This document shows, one piece after another, positions 54,218 through 64,000 of a DNA stretch of 64,000 nucleotides (position 1 is its first letter; every line of letters starts with the position of its first letter). Both the position numbers and the translations under genes were made by a program. This DNA comes from Herbaspirillum rubrisubalbicans (GTDB lineage Bacteria; Pseudomonadota; Gammaproteobacteria; Burkholderiales; Burkholderiaceae_D). The notes under the pieces are model-generated. The model was not told the DNA's origin, searched no databases, and worked only from the letters and a program-made list of their open reading frames with translations. The DNA lies in assembly GCF_003719195.1 (NCBI RefSeq), contig NZ_CP024996.1:3720001-3784000 (forward strand). The letters are read 5' to 3'.

Positions 54218-54569
54218 CGTGATAACATGAAAAGTTAGCTGCAACAAAGCGCTGCAGAAGGAAATGGATGCACACGGCAAGAGTTGGGTGTGCACCTTTT
54301 TGCAACACTGCATTCTAGCAAATGTGGATGACCAATCACAGACACAGACCGGCTCAATTGCCTGCCGAATCTGCATGGGACCATGTTCAATCGACATAAC
54401 CCAGGCCGCGTCGGGCCGATTGCGTCTTGAACTTACACATCCCGGCAGCATTTGATGAATATTCCCGCCGCCACCTTGCCTGCGCGCAATGCCCTGCTTC
54501 CGGGCATGGGCGCTGCCCTGTGCACCGTGGCGGCCCACCCGCAATCGAGCGACAAAGGCAATCCAGACC
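54218..54569. other. divergent region aminotransferase / uvrB
   Basis: 352 bp. A plus-strand hairpin with T-run lies at 54269-54301. No LexA-type CTG-N10-CAG box was found before uvrB, where one would be expected in SOS-controlled relatives. Nothing else is supported. Confidence 0.45.
54269..54301 (+). terminator. hairpin with T-run in divergent region
   Basis: TGCACAC (54269-54275) and GTGTGCA (54288-54294) followed by CCTTTTT. It could attenuate transcription entering uvrB from upstream, or be incidental. Confidence 0.4.
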
Positions 54570-56651
<2,082 letters not shown>

Positions 56652-56733
56652 TCAGGGCGGAGGATGGCGTGCTGCGGTGGCGGGCCAGCGCGAGATACAA
56701 TGCCGCCACTTTATCGATTGCGCTATCTGCCCC

Positions 56734-57537
56734 ATGCCTACTGCCACTGCCTTCCCTGCCCTGCCCGCCTCCCTGCTGGAACTGATCCAGACCGCCCATT
56801 CCTCCTGGCACGCCGCCTTGCGCGCCGGCCTGGAGGCGATCCAGCAAGCCGATCCGGCCTACCTCGGCACGCTCGCCCAGGATGATTACCTGCCCACCGA
56901 GGGTCGCATCTTCGCCGCCTTCCAACAGCCGCTGGACCAGGTGCGCTACGTGCTGGTCGGCGAAGGCCCCTACCCGCGGGCGGCCAGTGCCACCGGTGTG
57001 TGTTTCATGGATGGCGCAGTGGGTTCGCTGTGGTCGGACAAGGGCTTGTCCAAGCAGGTCAATCGCGCCACCTCCCTGCGCAATTTCATGAAGATGCTGC
57101 TGGTGGCCGATGGCCGCCTGCAGGCTGGCAATACCAGCGGCGACGCGCTGGCCGGCATCGCCGCCCAGGCCCAGGCGGACGTGCAAGGCACGATCCAGAC
57201 CTTGGCCGACCTGCAGGACAATCTCACCGCACAGGGTTTCCTGCTGCTCAATGCCAGCCTGGTGTTTCGCGCCCACGTGGCGCCGCTCAAGGATGCCCGC
57301 GCCTGGAAACCCTTCTTCGAGACCGTGCTGCGGGCACTGGCCGAACACGGTCAGGCGCAGCGCAGGCCGCTGCCCACCCTGGTGTTGTGGGGCAAGATCG
57401 CCGAACAGTTGCACAGCCTGCCGCTGGTGGAGCAATTCCCACGGGCGGTGGCCGAGCATCCCTACAACCTGAGCTTCATCGAGCACAGTGGAATGCAGGC
57501 ACTGTTCGGCGCCATGCAGTTGCTGAAGAAGAAATAA
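56734..57537 (+). CDS. uracil-DNA glycosylase-like protein (divergent active site)
   Basis: 267 aa. It resembles family 1 UDG in layout: VLVGEGPYPRAASATGVCF at 74-91 aligns with the water-activating motif GQDPYHGP..A.GL.F, GFLLLNASLVF (168-178) with LLLN..LTV, and EHPYNLSF (241-248, His242) with HPSPLS. The catalytic Asp of GQDPYH is replaced (GEGPYP: Gly78) and the following His by Pro81, while His242 and Asn173 are kept. It may therefore be inactive, have another base specificity, or be a UDG-fold binding protein. Located just after uvrB. Confidence 0.75.
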   Translation: MPTATAFPALPASLLELIQTAHSSWHAALRAGLEAIQQADPAYLGTLAQDDYLPTEGRIFAAFQQPLDQVRYVLVGEGPYPRAASATGVCFMDGAVGSLWSDKGLSKQVNRATSLRNFMKMLLVADGRLQAGNTSGDALAGIAAQAQADVQGTIQTLADLQDNLTAQGFLLLNASLVFRAHVAPLKDARAWKPFFETVLRALAEHGQAQRRPLPTLVLWGKIAEQLHSLPLVEQFPRAVAEHPYNLSFIEHSGMQALFGAMQLLKKK

Positions 57538-57653
57538 AGAAGAAAGTGACCTGAAAAGCGTACCGCTACTGTATCGGTGCTAGCTTCCGAACCGTCCGGC
57601 GACTGTCATGGGAGTAGTGGAAAATCTCCAGCCAACCGTCTGGCCAACTGTCT

Positions 57654-59675
57654 TCAGAACTCTTCCCAATCGTCACCACCGCTGCTCTTGGGGGCGGCCT
57701 TGGTCGTCGGCTTGGGCTCCGACTTGGCGGCAGCCGGTTCGGCTGGCAGCGCCGGACGATTCGGTGTTTTGGCTTTCAATGGCACCGGCTTGGGCGTCAC
57801 GTTGATGGGCGCGCTGCGGGCTGCCGGCGCTGGCGATGCAGCCGGTGATGGTGGTGGCGCCGAAGCGGCGCGTGGTGCGGCGTGCGCGCTTTCATCGAGC
57901 TTGAAGCCGGCCACCACCTCAGCCAGGTGCGCCGCCTGCTCCTGCAAGGACTTGGCCGCCGCTGCGGCCTGCTCCACCAGCGCGGCATTCTGCTGGGTGG
58001 CTTCATCCATGAGCGTGACCGCATTGCCCACTTCGCTGATGCCAGCACTCTGCTCCTGGCTGGCCGAGCTGATCTCGCCGACGATGTCGGTCACGCGCTT
58101 GACGCTGGAGACCACTTCATCCATGGTCGAGCCGGCCTGTGCCACCAGTTGGCTGCCGGTTTCCACCTTCTGCACCGAGTCGTCGATCAGTTGCTTGATT
58201 TCCTTGGCCGCCGTGGCCGAGCGTTGCGCCAGCGAACGTACTTCCGAAGCCACCACCGCAAAGCCGCGCCCCTGCTCGCCCGCGCGCGCCGCTTCGACGG
58301 CGGCGTTCAAGGCCAGGATATTGGTCTGGAAGGCAATGCCATCGATCACGCTGATGATGTCGACGATCTTGCGCGAAGACTCATTGATGGAACTCATGGT
58401 GCTGACCACCTGCCCCACCACGGTGCCGCCATGCACAGCCACATCCGACGCCGACACCGCCAGCTGGTTGGCCTGGCGGGCATTGTCGGCATTTTGCTTC
58501 ACAGTGGAGGTCAGTTCTTCCATGGCTGAGGCCGTTTCTTCCAGCGAACCGGCCTGCTGCTCGGTGCGGGCGGACAGGTCCATGTTGCCGCTGGCGATCT
58601 CGCTGGAAGAAACCTTCACAGACTCGCTGGCGCGGCGGATATCGAGCAGGGTGCGCGAGATCTTGTCGGCAAAGTGGTTGAAGGCGCGCGAGATCTGCGC
58701 CAGTTCATCCTTGCCGTTGGTGTCGAGGCGGCGCGTCAGATCGCCATCGCCGGAGGCGATGTCTTCCATCGCATCGCGCACCACGCCCAGGCGGCGCAGC
58801 AGGCGCGTGATGGTGTAGCTGAGCAGGACGGCTGCGGCCGCGATGGCCACCAGCGCCAGCACCACCGAGAGCGTCATCAGCACGCCGATGGCCTGGGTGG
58901 CTTCGCGGTAATCCAGCGCCACCAACAGCGACCAGTCGGTATTGGCAATCGGCTGGGTGAACAACAGGTAAGACACGCCGCCGATGGTGGCGCTGCCGCC
59001 CTGCTTCATCCCCGCCAGCGATTGCGCCGACAGGCTCGGGTCGAGTGCCGAGACCGGCTTCAAGGCCAGTTCCTTGTTGGGGTGGGTGATGATGAGGCCA
59101 TCCTTGCCGACGATGAAGGCAAAGCTGGAGGGCGTGGGCTTGATGCCAGCCACGTTGCGCACCACGTTATCCAATTGCACGTCCGAGCCCAGCACCGCTT
59201 GCAGGCTGCCCTTGTCCATCACCGGCTCGGCGAAGCTCACCACCAGCTTGCCGGTAGTGGCGTCCACGTAAGGTGCGGTCAACACCGACTTGCCGGCCTC
59301 CACCGCCTGCTTGTACCAGGGTCGGGCGGTGGGATCGTAGCCGGGCGGCATGGGGTGCAGGGCCAACATGCGTTTGTCGGGATAGCCGATGTAGGCATCG
59401 TCGAAGGAACCGGCTTCCTGGGCGGCCGCTACGATGGGCAGCACATCGCTCTGCTTCAAGGCCTGTTTCATGGCCCCGGTGGCCACGCGCTTGCTGCGCA
59501 CCCATTCGCTGATGTTGGCAGCATGGCTCTCGGTGAGCTGTTGGGTCTGGCTGGAAATGGCGGCCAGCGTATCGCTGCGCACGGTGGTGATGTTGACGGC
59601 ACTGAGCACGATCATGGCAATGGCCACGATCAGCACGCAGATGACGATCAGGCGGGTACGAAGTGAGGACAACAT
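57654..59675 (-). CDS. methyl-accepting chemotaxis protein, dCache sensor, WEEF tail
   Basis: 673 aa. TM1 (about 10-32), periplasmic dCache_1 domain (about 40-280) with the ligand-pocket-like segments [31 protein letters not shown] and [17 protein letters not shown]2 (about 285-310), HAMP, signalling hairpin [20 protein letters not shown], Pro/Ala linker and C-terminal DDWEEF, a CheR/CheB tether-like pentapeptide. dCache domains of this sort commonly bind amino acids or small acids. AAGGGGAAT precedes the ATG at 59675; longer in-frame extensions are non-coding leader. Confidence 0.93.
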   Translation of the reverse strand: MLSSLRTRLIVICVLIVAIAMIVLSAVNITTVRSDTLAAISSQTQQLTESHAANISEWVRSKRVATGAMKQALKQSDVLPIVAAAQEAGSFDDAYIGYPDKRMLALHPMPPGYDPTARPWYKQAVEAGKSVLTAPYVDATTGKLVVSFAEPVMDKGSLQAVLGSDVQLDNVVRNVAGIKPTPSSFAFIVGKDGLIITHPNKELALKPVSALDPSLSAQSLAGMKQGGSATIGGVSYLLFTQPIANTDWSLLVALDYREATQAIGVLMTLSVVLALVAIAAAAVLLSYTITRLLRRLGVVRDAMEDIASGDGDLTRRLDTNGKDELAQISRAFNHFADKISRTLLDIRRASESVKVSSSEIASGNMDLSARTEQQAGSLEETASAMEELTSTVKQNADNARQANQLAVSASDVAVHGGTVVGQVVSTMSSINESSRKIVDIISVIDGIAFQTNILALNAAVEAARAGEQGRGFAVVASEVRSLAQRSATAAKEIKQLIDDSVQKVETGSQLVAQAGSTMDEVVSSVKRVTDIVGEISSASQEQSAGISEVGNAVTLMDEATQQNAALVEQAAAAAKSLQEQAAHLAEVVAGFKLDESAHAAPRAASAPPPSPAASPAPAARSAPINVTPKPVPLKAKTPNRPALPAEPAAAKSEPKPTTKAAPKSSGGDDWEEF

Positions 59676-60006
59676 GGTGGATTCCCCTTTTGAAGATGCG
59701 GATACTGAAAGAACAGCAACACAAATCTCTACCCCTAATCCAATATAGCAGTGCCGTACTGGCAAGGTGATTTCATTTTTGTTAAGAGGAAATTTACCGT
59801 CGCCAACAAAGCGCCGTAAACGACAAATCCCCGCTGGAGCGGGGATGGGATTGACGACTGGCCTCGGGGGCGGACGCTGCCGGACCGCGGCCCGCGGTTC
59901 CGACGCTACGGAACCGGTCTCTTCATCATTTTTCTTCAGGCGCATCGGCCTGGTGGTGCAGGGTACTACCGGGACGACCTGACTCGCTCTACGACAAGTC
60001 AGTACT
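59676..60006. other. leader of dCache chemoreceptor, hairpin
   Basis: 331 bp without a gene. ATCCCCGC (59827-59834) and GCGGGGAT (59839-59846) form a perfect 8-bp stem with loop TGGA upstream of the receptor gene on the minus strand. No convincing FliA promoter was found. Confidence 0.45.
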
Positions 60007-60267
60007 TCAGATCTGCGATTGCAGCTTCCAGACGGCGTGCAGGTGGCTATGGTCAAGCTGACGCAGGCGCACTTCCATCTCGAAGTGATCGGTCACGCCG
60101 TCGAAATAGGCGGCGTCGTGGAATTCGGAAGCATCGTTGCGCACCGGCTTCAAGGCATGGGCGGCGATGACTTGCTGGACGGCAAACTTCACCAGTTCGA
60201 CGAGCGAGCGCAAATTGTTAGAAAAACCGGCATCCTTTGCCAATATACTCACGGTGTTCATCTTCAT
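60007..60267 (-). CDS. small hypothetical protein
   Basis: 86 aa, [28 protein letters not shown] start, no TM or signal. AGAG lies before the ATG. It is divergent from the LysR gene at 60365 with a 97-bp gap, the geometry of a LysR target, and codon use looks coding. No family recognised. Confidence 0.6.
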   Translation of the reverse strand: MKMNTVSILAKDAGFSNNLRSLVELVKFAVQQVIAAHALKPVRNDASEFHDAAYFDGVTDHFEMEVRLRQLDHSHLHAVWKLQSQI

Positions 60268-60364
60268 TTCTCTCAGTTAGACGTTTCGGTGATTGAAGAA
60301 TAAGGGCGCCCCCACCTTTTGCAAAGCAACATTTTCCGACACCTCTATAAGTTTTTCTTACACC

Positions 60365-61303
60365 ATGCCGTCTCCCCTGCCGCCGCTCAAGGCCCTGAAA
60401 GTGTTCGAAGCCGCAGTCCGCACGCGCAGTCTGACGCTGGCCGCGCATGAACTTTTCATCACCCATAGCGCGGTCAGCCAGCAGATCAAATCGCTGGAAG
60501 AGTATTTCGAACAACCGTTGTTTTTACGCCAGTCGCGTGGCGTGGAGCCCACAGAAGCGGCGCTGGCCTTCTATGCCGAGGTCAAGGCCAGCCTGGACCG
60601 CATCGCGCTGGCAGCCGAGCACCTGGCGCTGGCCGGCAAGAGCCGCGTGGTGCGCCTGATCGCCGCGCCCTCGGTGGCCATGCGCTGGCTGATCCCGCGC
60701 CTGTCGCAATTCCAGATCGACAACCCGCGCATCGAGGTGCGGGTCACCACCACCATGTCGGAATATTTCGAGGATGTGAAGGATCCTTTCGACGTCATCA
60801 TCTGGCGCAGTCCGCTGGAGCGCAGCGGCTATGACTGCGTGCGCTTCCTGGATGACGTCTCGGTGCCGCTGGCCTCGCCCCACTTCCTGGAGACGCACCC
60901 GATCCGGGTACCGCGCGATTTCGTGGAAGTGCCGCTGATCCACCTTTCCAGCCGTTCAGCGGCCTGGTCGCAGTGGCTGGGCAAGGCCGGGGTGGCGGTG
61001 CGGCGCAAGATGCCGGGGACGGTATATGAACATTCCTTCTTGAGCCTGCAGGCGGCGGCGACCGACCAGGGGGTCGGCATGGGCACGCTGGCGCTGGTCG
61101 ATGACGATCTGGCGGCGGGCCGCCTGGTGCGGCTGTTCCCGGAGATCGTGCTGCATGGCGAGGGTTACCACATGCTCTATCGCAGCAACGCCGACAGCAA
61201 TCCGGCGTTGAAGACCTTCATCACGTGGTTGAAGCAGATGGGGCTGGCCTCGTCCTTCGATGCGCAGCAGACCTGGCCTGCGGATTTCCCCGGCGAGTAT
61301 TGA
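60365..61303 (+). CDS. LysR family regulator (GcvA-like)
   Basis: 312 aa. HTH near the N-terminus (LKALKVFEAAVRTRSLTLAAHELFITHSAVSQQIKSLEEYF, quoted in overlapping parts), effector domain containing SVAMRWLIPRLSQFQ and GVGMGTLALVDDDLAAGRLVRLFP, typical of the GcvA branch. The ATG at 60365 matches the family start. Target unknown; it is flanked by a small divergent gene and, convergently, by a YgiN-like monooxygenase gene. Confidence 0.92.
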   Translation: MPSPLPPLKALKVFEAAVRTRSLTLAAHELFITHSAVSQQIKSLEEYFEQPLFLRQSRGVEPTEAALAFYAEVKASLDRIALAAEHLALAGKSRVVRLIAAPSVAMRWLIPRLSQFQIDNPRIEVRVTTTMSEYFEDVKDPFDVIIWRSPLERSGYDCVRFLDDVSVPLASPHFLETHPIRVPRDFVEVPLIHLSSRSAAWSQWLGKAGVAVRRKMPGTVYEHSFLSLQAAATDQGVGMGTLALVDDDLAAGRLVRLFPEIVLHGEGYHMLYRSNADSNPALKTFITWLKQMGLASSFDAQQTWPADFPGEY

Positions 61304-61321
61304 ACCCGAGCCGGGGATGGA

Positions 61322-61639
61322 TTAGTCAGCCGACTTGAGCACGTGAACCTTGCGCTCGGCGATGAGATCCTTGGACTTCTCGCGATAGTCGGTCATGTGC
61401 GGCAGGGTGAAGTGCAGGCGCAGCGCCTCCTCATCCTTCCATTTCTCGACAAAGGCGAAGGTATCGGGGCCCAGCGGCGCCTGGTTGGGGCCGAAGCCTT
61501 CGACATCCGTCACCAGGCCATATTCGATGCAGCCTGCTTCGGCGCGCACGGCGGCCAGGTTGGCGCGGGCAATGGACAACAATTCTTCACGCTTGCCGGG
61601 CTTGGCGGTGATGATGGCGACGACGGTAACGATGCTCAT
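61322..61639 (-). CDS. antibiotic biosynthesis monooxygenase-type (YgiN-like) protein
   Basis: 105 aa ABM-domain protein with a dimeric ferredoxin-like fold: VTVVAIITAKPGKREELLSIARANLAAVRAEAGCIEYGL, then FAFVEKWKDEEALRLHF and LPHMTDY. Family members include quinol monooxygenases such as YgiN; many have unknown substrates. Convergent with the LysR gene. Independent of the znu genes, from which a hairpin separates it. Confidence 0.88.
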   Translation of the reverse strand: MSIVTVVAIITAKPGKREELLSIARANLAAVRAEAGCIEYGLVTDVEGFGPNQAPLGPDTFAFVEKWKDEEALRLHFTLPHMTDYREKSKDLIAERKVHVLKSAD

Positions 61640-61659
61640 GCGGGTGGACTCCTATGCGG

Positions 61660-61697
61660 GGTGGCAAGTGCCGCCAGGGCGACGGCACGGGGCCACC
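61660..61697 (-). terminator. nested hairpin downstream of znuA
   Basis: GGTGGC (61660-61665) with GCCACC (61692-61697) encloses GTGCCG (61668-61673) with CGGCAC (61683-61688). No U-run; a possible transcription end for the znu operon. Confidence 0.4.
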
Positions 61698-61719
61698 AGC
61701 ATACGCGATTTGGCGGTTC

Positions 61720-62637
61720 TCAGTTCAGACGGATCTTTTCCAGCAATTGCGTGATGTTGTAACGCATCAGCGACAGGTAGTCGGGCGCCGGGCCATCGGG
61801 CTTGGAGAGCGCATCGGCATACAGCTTGCCACCGGCCGCCGTGCCCGATTCGCGGGCGATCTGCTGCAACAGCTTGGGGTTGCTCATGTTCTCGAAGAAC
61901 AGGGCCTTGATCTTTTCGCTGCGGATCTGGCGGATCAGGGTGGCGATATCACGGGCGCTGGGTTCGCTGTCGGTAGAGACGCCCTGGGCAGCCAGGAAGC
62001 GCACCTTGTAGCGGGCGCCAAAGTATTCGAAGGCGTCATGCGAGGTGATGACCTTGCGCTTGGCATCGGGAATCTGGGCGAACTGACGGGCGGCCCAGGC
62101 ATCCAGATCTTGCAGCTTGGTGATGTAGGCTTCGCCATTCTTGCGATAGGTCTCGGCACCGGCCGGGTCCAGCTTGGCCAGGGCGGTGACGATGTTGCGC
62201 GTGTAGACGATCACGTTCTGCGGATCCTGCCAGGCGTGCGGGTCATCCTTGCTGTGGTGCTCGTGGTCATGCCCTTCTTCCTCACCCACGCGCTCGCGCG
62301 CCTTGATGCCGGCCGAGGCCACCACGATGGGGCCGTGATAGTTGGCCGATTGCGCCAGACGATCCATCCAGCCTTCGAAACCCAGGCCATTGACCACGAT
62401 CAGCTTGGCACGCGAGACCGCCTTGATATCGTCCGGGGCCGGCTGGAAGACGTGGGCATCTTCATCCGGGCCGACCAGGGTCGAGACGGTGATGCGCTCC
62501 CCGCCGACATTGGCGACGATGTCGCCCAGGATGCTGAAGCTGGCCAGCACCGGGATACGCTCGGCGGCGGCGGCCGGCAGACTCACTGCCAGGGCCAGGG
62601 CGGCCAGCAGCGCGGAAAGGGGACGAAACAGTGTCAT
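61720..62637 (-). CDS. znuA: zinc/manganese-type ABC transporter substrate-binding protein
   Basis: 305 aa cluster A-I metal-binding protein. Signal peptide 1-25 (LALAVSLPAAAA). Metal ligands expected from HVFQP (His about 62), a flexible His/acid loop GEEEGHDHEHHSKDDPHAWQ (120-140), HDAFEYF and the C-terminal DSEPSAR region. The His-rich loop is typical of zinc-specific ZnuA rather than manganese binders. Last gene of znuC-znuB-znuA, 35 bp after znuB. Confidence 0.88.
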   Translation of the reverse strand: MTLFRPLSALLAALALAVSLPAAAAERIPVLASFSILGDIVANVGGERITVSTLVGPDEDAHVFQPAPDDIKAVSRAKLIVVNGLGFEGWMDRLAQSANYHGPIVVASAGIKARERVGEEEGHDHEHHSKDDPHAWQDPQNVIVYTRNIVTALAKLDPAGAETYRKNGEAYITKLQDLDAWAARQFAQIPDAKRKVITSHDAFEYFGARYKVRFLAAQGVSTDSEPSARDIATLIRQIRSEKIKALFFENMSNPKLLQQIARESGTAAGGKLYADALSKPDGPAPDYLSLMRYNITQLLEKIRLN

Positions 62638-62672
62638 GGAAGCTCCGAAAAAAACAGGGGAAAGCGAACGAC

Positions 62673-63560
62673 TCAGGCCTGCAGGTGCGGCCGGCGCAGC
62701 AGCCGCGGCAGCCAGCCGCGCGGCGCAAACAGCAGCGAGGCGGCATACAGCACGCCACCACAGACGATGATGACGGGGCCGGACGGCACCGAGGCGTAAT
62801 ACGAAATGAGCAAACCCGCATACCCGGCCAGCGCCGCCTGCAGCACGCTATTGCAGAGCTGCGCCGGCAGCGTGTCATGCCACAGCCGGGCCGAGACCGC
62901 CGGCAACATCATCAGGCCCACGGCCATAAGCGTGCCCAGAGTCTGGAAGGATGCCACCAGGTTCATCACCACCAGCATCAGGAATATCTGCTGGTAGATC
63001 GCCCCGCCGCTGCGCCCGCCACCCACGGCCATGTAGGAGGGATCGAAGCTTTCCAGCAGCAGACCACGATAAAGCGCGGCAATGCCCAGCACGCTCACGC
63101 TGGCCACGCCGGCGATGAGCACCAGGCCCTGGCTGTCCACACCCAGCACGTTGCCGAACAGGATGTGCAAGAGATCGAGCTGGGTACCGTGGCGCGAAAT
63201 CAGGATCACCCCCAGCGCCAGCGCCACCACATAGATGGCGGCCAGGCTGGCGTCTTCCTTGAGTTCGGTATGCCGGCTGATCCAGCCCGCCACCGCCACC
63301 ACCACCACCCCGGCCGCAAAGCCGCCGATGGACAGCGCCGGCAGCGACAAACCGAAGAAGATGAAGCCCACCGCCACCCCCGGCAGCACGGCATGACTCA
63401 AGGCCTCGCCGAAGAGACTCATGCGACGCAAGGTCAGCAATACCCCCAGCGGAGCACTGCCCAGGGCCAGCGCGAAGGCGGCCACCAAGGCGCGGCGCAT
63501 GAAGGAAAATTCCTCGAAGGGGGCAATCGCCAGTTCATGGAAGGTGCTCAGCACGCTCAT
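62673..63560 (-). CDS. znuB: metal ABC transporter permease
   Basis: 295 aa, about 8-9 TM helices, ABC-3 family. Typical features: SLFGEALSHAVLPGVAVGF near residue 48 and LMAVGLMMLPAVSARLWHDTL near residue 215. Start ATG at 63560 overlaps the znuC stop (ATGA). Confidence 0.92.
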   Translation of the reverse strand: MSVLSTFHELAIAPFEEFSFMRRALVAAFALALGSAPLGVLLTLRRMSLFGEALSHAVLPGVAVGFIFFGLSLPALSIGGFAAGVVVVAVAGWISRHTELKEDASLAAIYVVALALGVILISRHGTQLDLLHILFGNVLGVDSQGLVLIAGVASVSVLGIAALYRGLLLESFDPSYMAVGGGRSGGAIYQQIFLMLVVMNLVASFQTLGTLMAVGLMMLPAVSARLWHDTLPAQLCNSVLQAALAGYAGLLISYYASVPSGPVIIVCGGVLYAASLLFAPRGWLPRLLRRPHLQA

Positions 63561-64000
63561 GGCCGGCCTCCCTTGGCTGCGCGGTGAGCGGCGTGATCGT
63601 GCAGATGTGAATGATCGTGTCCATGCTCATGCAGGCGCGACAGCGCCATCACCTCGGCTTGGCTGACTTCGCACACGCCGGCATGTTCATCCACCGCCTC
63701 GGCCATGGCGCGTGCGCGTTGCAGGTTTTCCTCGCACATCACCTCGGCAGTCTCGCCCCAGGCCACTACGTTGCGCGCCAGCAGCAGGGTCTGCGGGAAG
63801 GCGCGGCGTACCTGGTCATGGTCGTGCAGCACGGCGATCACGGTGCGGCGCTCGGCGTGCCAGGCCGAGATGATGCGCAGCAGGTCGCCGGTGGTGCGGG
63901 CGTCGATGGCGTTGAAGGGTTCGTCCAGCAGGATCACTTCGGCATCCTGCAGCAGGATGCGGGCAAACAGCACGCGCTGGAACTGCCCCACCGACAAGCT
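63557..64000 (-). CDS. znuC: metal ABC transporter ATP-binding protein, 5' part outside window
   Basis: C-terminal 147 codons visible; the start lies beyond 64000. Signature SLSVGQFQRVLFARILLQDAEVILLDEPF contains the LSGGQ-type motif (here LSVGQ) and Walker B, followed by the switch His in AVLHDHDQV. The C-terminus carries a His-rich tail (HEHGHDHSHLHDHAAH), probably a zinc-binding or sensing extension. Overlaps znuB by 4 bp. Confidence 0.92.
   Translation of the reverse strand, partial: SLSVGQFQRVLFARILLQDAEVILLDEPFNAIDARTTGDLLRIISAWHAERRTVIAVLHDHDQVRRAFPQTLLLARNVVAWGETAEVMCEENLQRARAMAEAVDEHAGVCEVSQAEVMALSRLHEHGHDHSHLHDHAAHRAAKGGRP

Noticed and set aside
54218..54569. LexA box before uvrB
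   Set aside because: No CTGT-N8-ACAG or close variant found.

Overview
The window looks like chromosome of a GC-rich betaproteobacterium of the Oxalobacteraceae, most probably Herbaspirillum or a near relative. This is inferred from gene content and order: glnA-ntrB-ntrC in one block, a methylcitrate (prp) cluster with a Fis-type PrpR, a full isc operon, a GntR-type regulated galactarate/glucarate locus, several chemoreceptors, and high-GC coding bias. No rRNA, prophage or CRISPR array was seen. The one clear mobile element is an intact IS3-family insertion sequence.

Layout. 1-5.1 kb: OYE-type ene-reductase, MipA/OmpV outer-membrane protein, an AT-rich stretch leading to a PEP-CTERM-type exported protein, exonuclease III, a small unknown protein and a GNAT acetyltransferase. 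5.2-13.8 kb: propionate catabolism. prpE, an MliC-like lipoprotein, prpC and prpB lie on the minus strand and prpR is divergent, with a near-consensus sigma-54 promoter and a PrpR-type palindrome between prpB and prpR; an MHS-type MFS transporter follows. 14-20.4 kb: a chemoreceptor, a TetR/DUF1348 pair with a clear operator, and a LysR regulator divergent from a three-gene operon of unknown function (barrel-like protein, tautomerase-like protein, metallo-beta-lactamase-fold hydrolase). 20.5-25.8 kb: ntrC, ntrB and glnA with a sigma-54 promoter and paired NtrC sites, then a rhodanese.

25.8-33.6 kb: an orphan REC-Hpt protein and a NarL/LuxR-type response regulator, then a DUF1800/DUF1501 export pair. 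After these comes a lower-GC accessory patch with an all-helical unknown protein, a small membrane ORF, the IS3-family element (31489-32809, 27-bp inverted repeats, 3-bp target duplication) and an unknown anchored protein. 33.6-40.2 kb: isc operon iscR-S-U-A // hscB-(lysE)-hscA-fdx-iscX, with a terminator inside it, a LysE exporter inserted between hscB and hscA, and an IscR site at the iscR promoter. 40.4-48.8 kb: aldarate utilisation. GntR/FadR regulator, kdgD, a chemoreceptor, an exported beta-propeller lactonase, garD and a GarP/GudP transporter; two 20-bp palindromes with the same core precede kdgD and the transporter.

49-64 kb: ArsP/UPF0718-type permease, mnmH-selD, two identical tRNA-Asn genes, aromatic/aspartate aminotransferase, uvrB, a uracil-DNA-glycosylase-like protein with an altered active site, a dCache chemoreceptor, a small unknown gene, a GcvA-type LysR, a YgiN-like monooxygenase, and a zinc-type ABC transporter (znuA, znuB, and znuC cut by the window end).

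How the genes work together: nitrogen control (GlnA/NtrBC), Fe-S assembly, 2-methylcitrate cycle entry and aldarate-to-2-oxoglutarate degradation are each organised with a local regulator and recognisable sites. No wholly new system could be demonstrated. The best candidates for new biology are the LysR-controlled three-gene operon bracketed by near-identical terminators (17.55-20.45 kb), the accessory patch around the IS element, and the exported lactonase plus chemoreceptor inside the aldarate locus.
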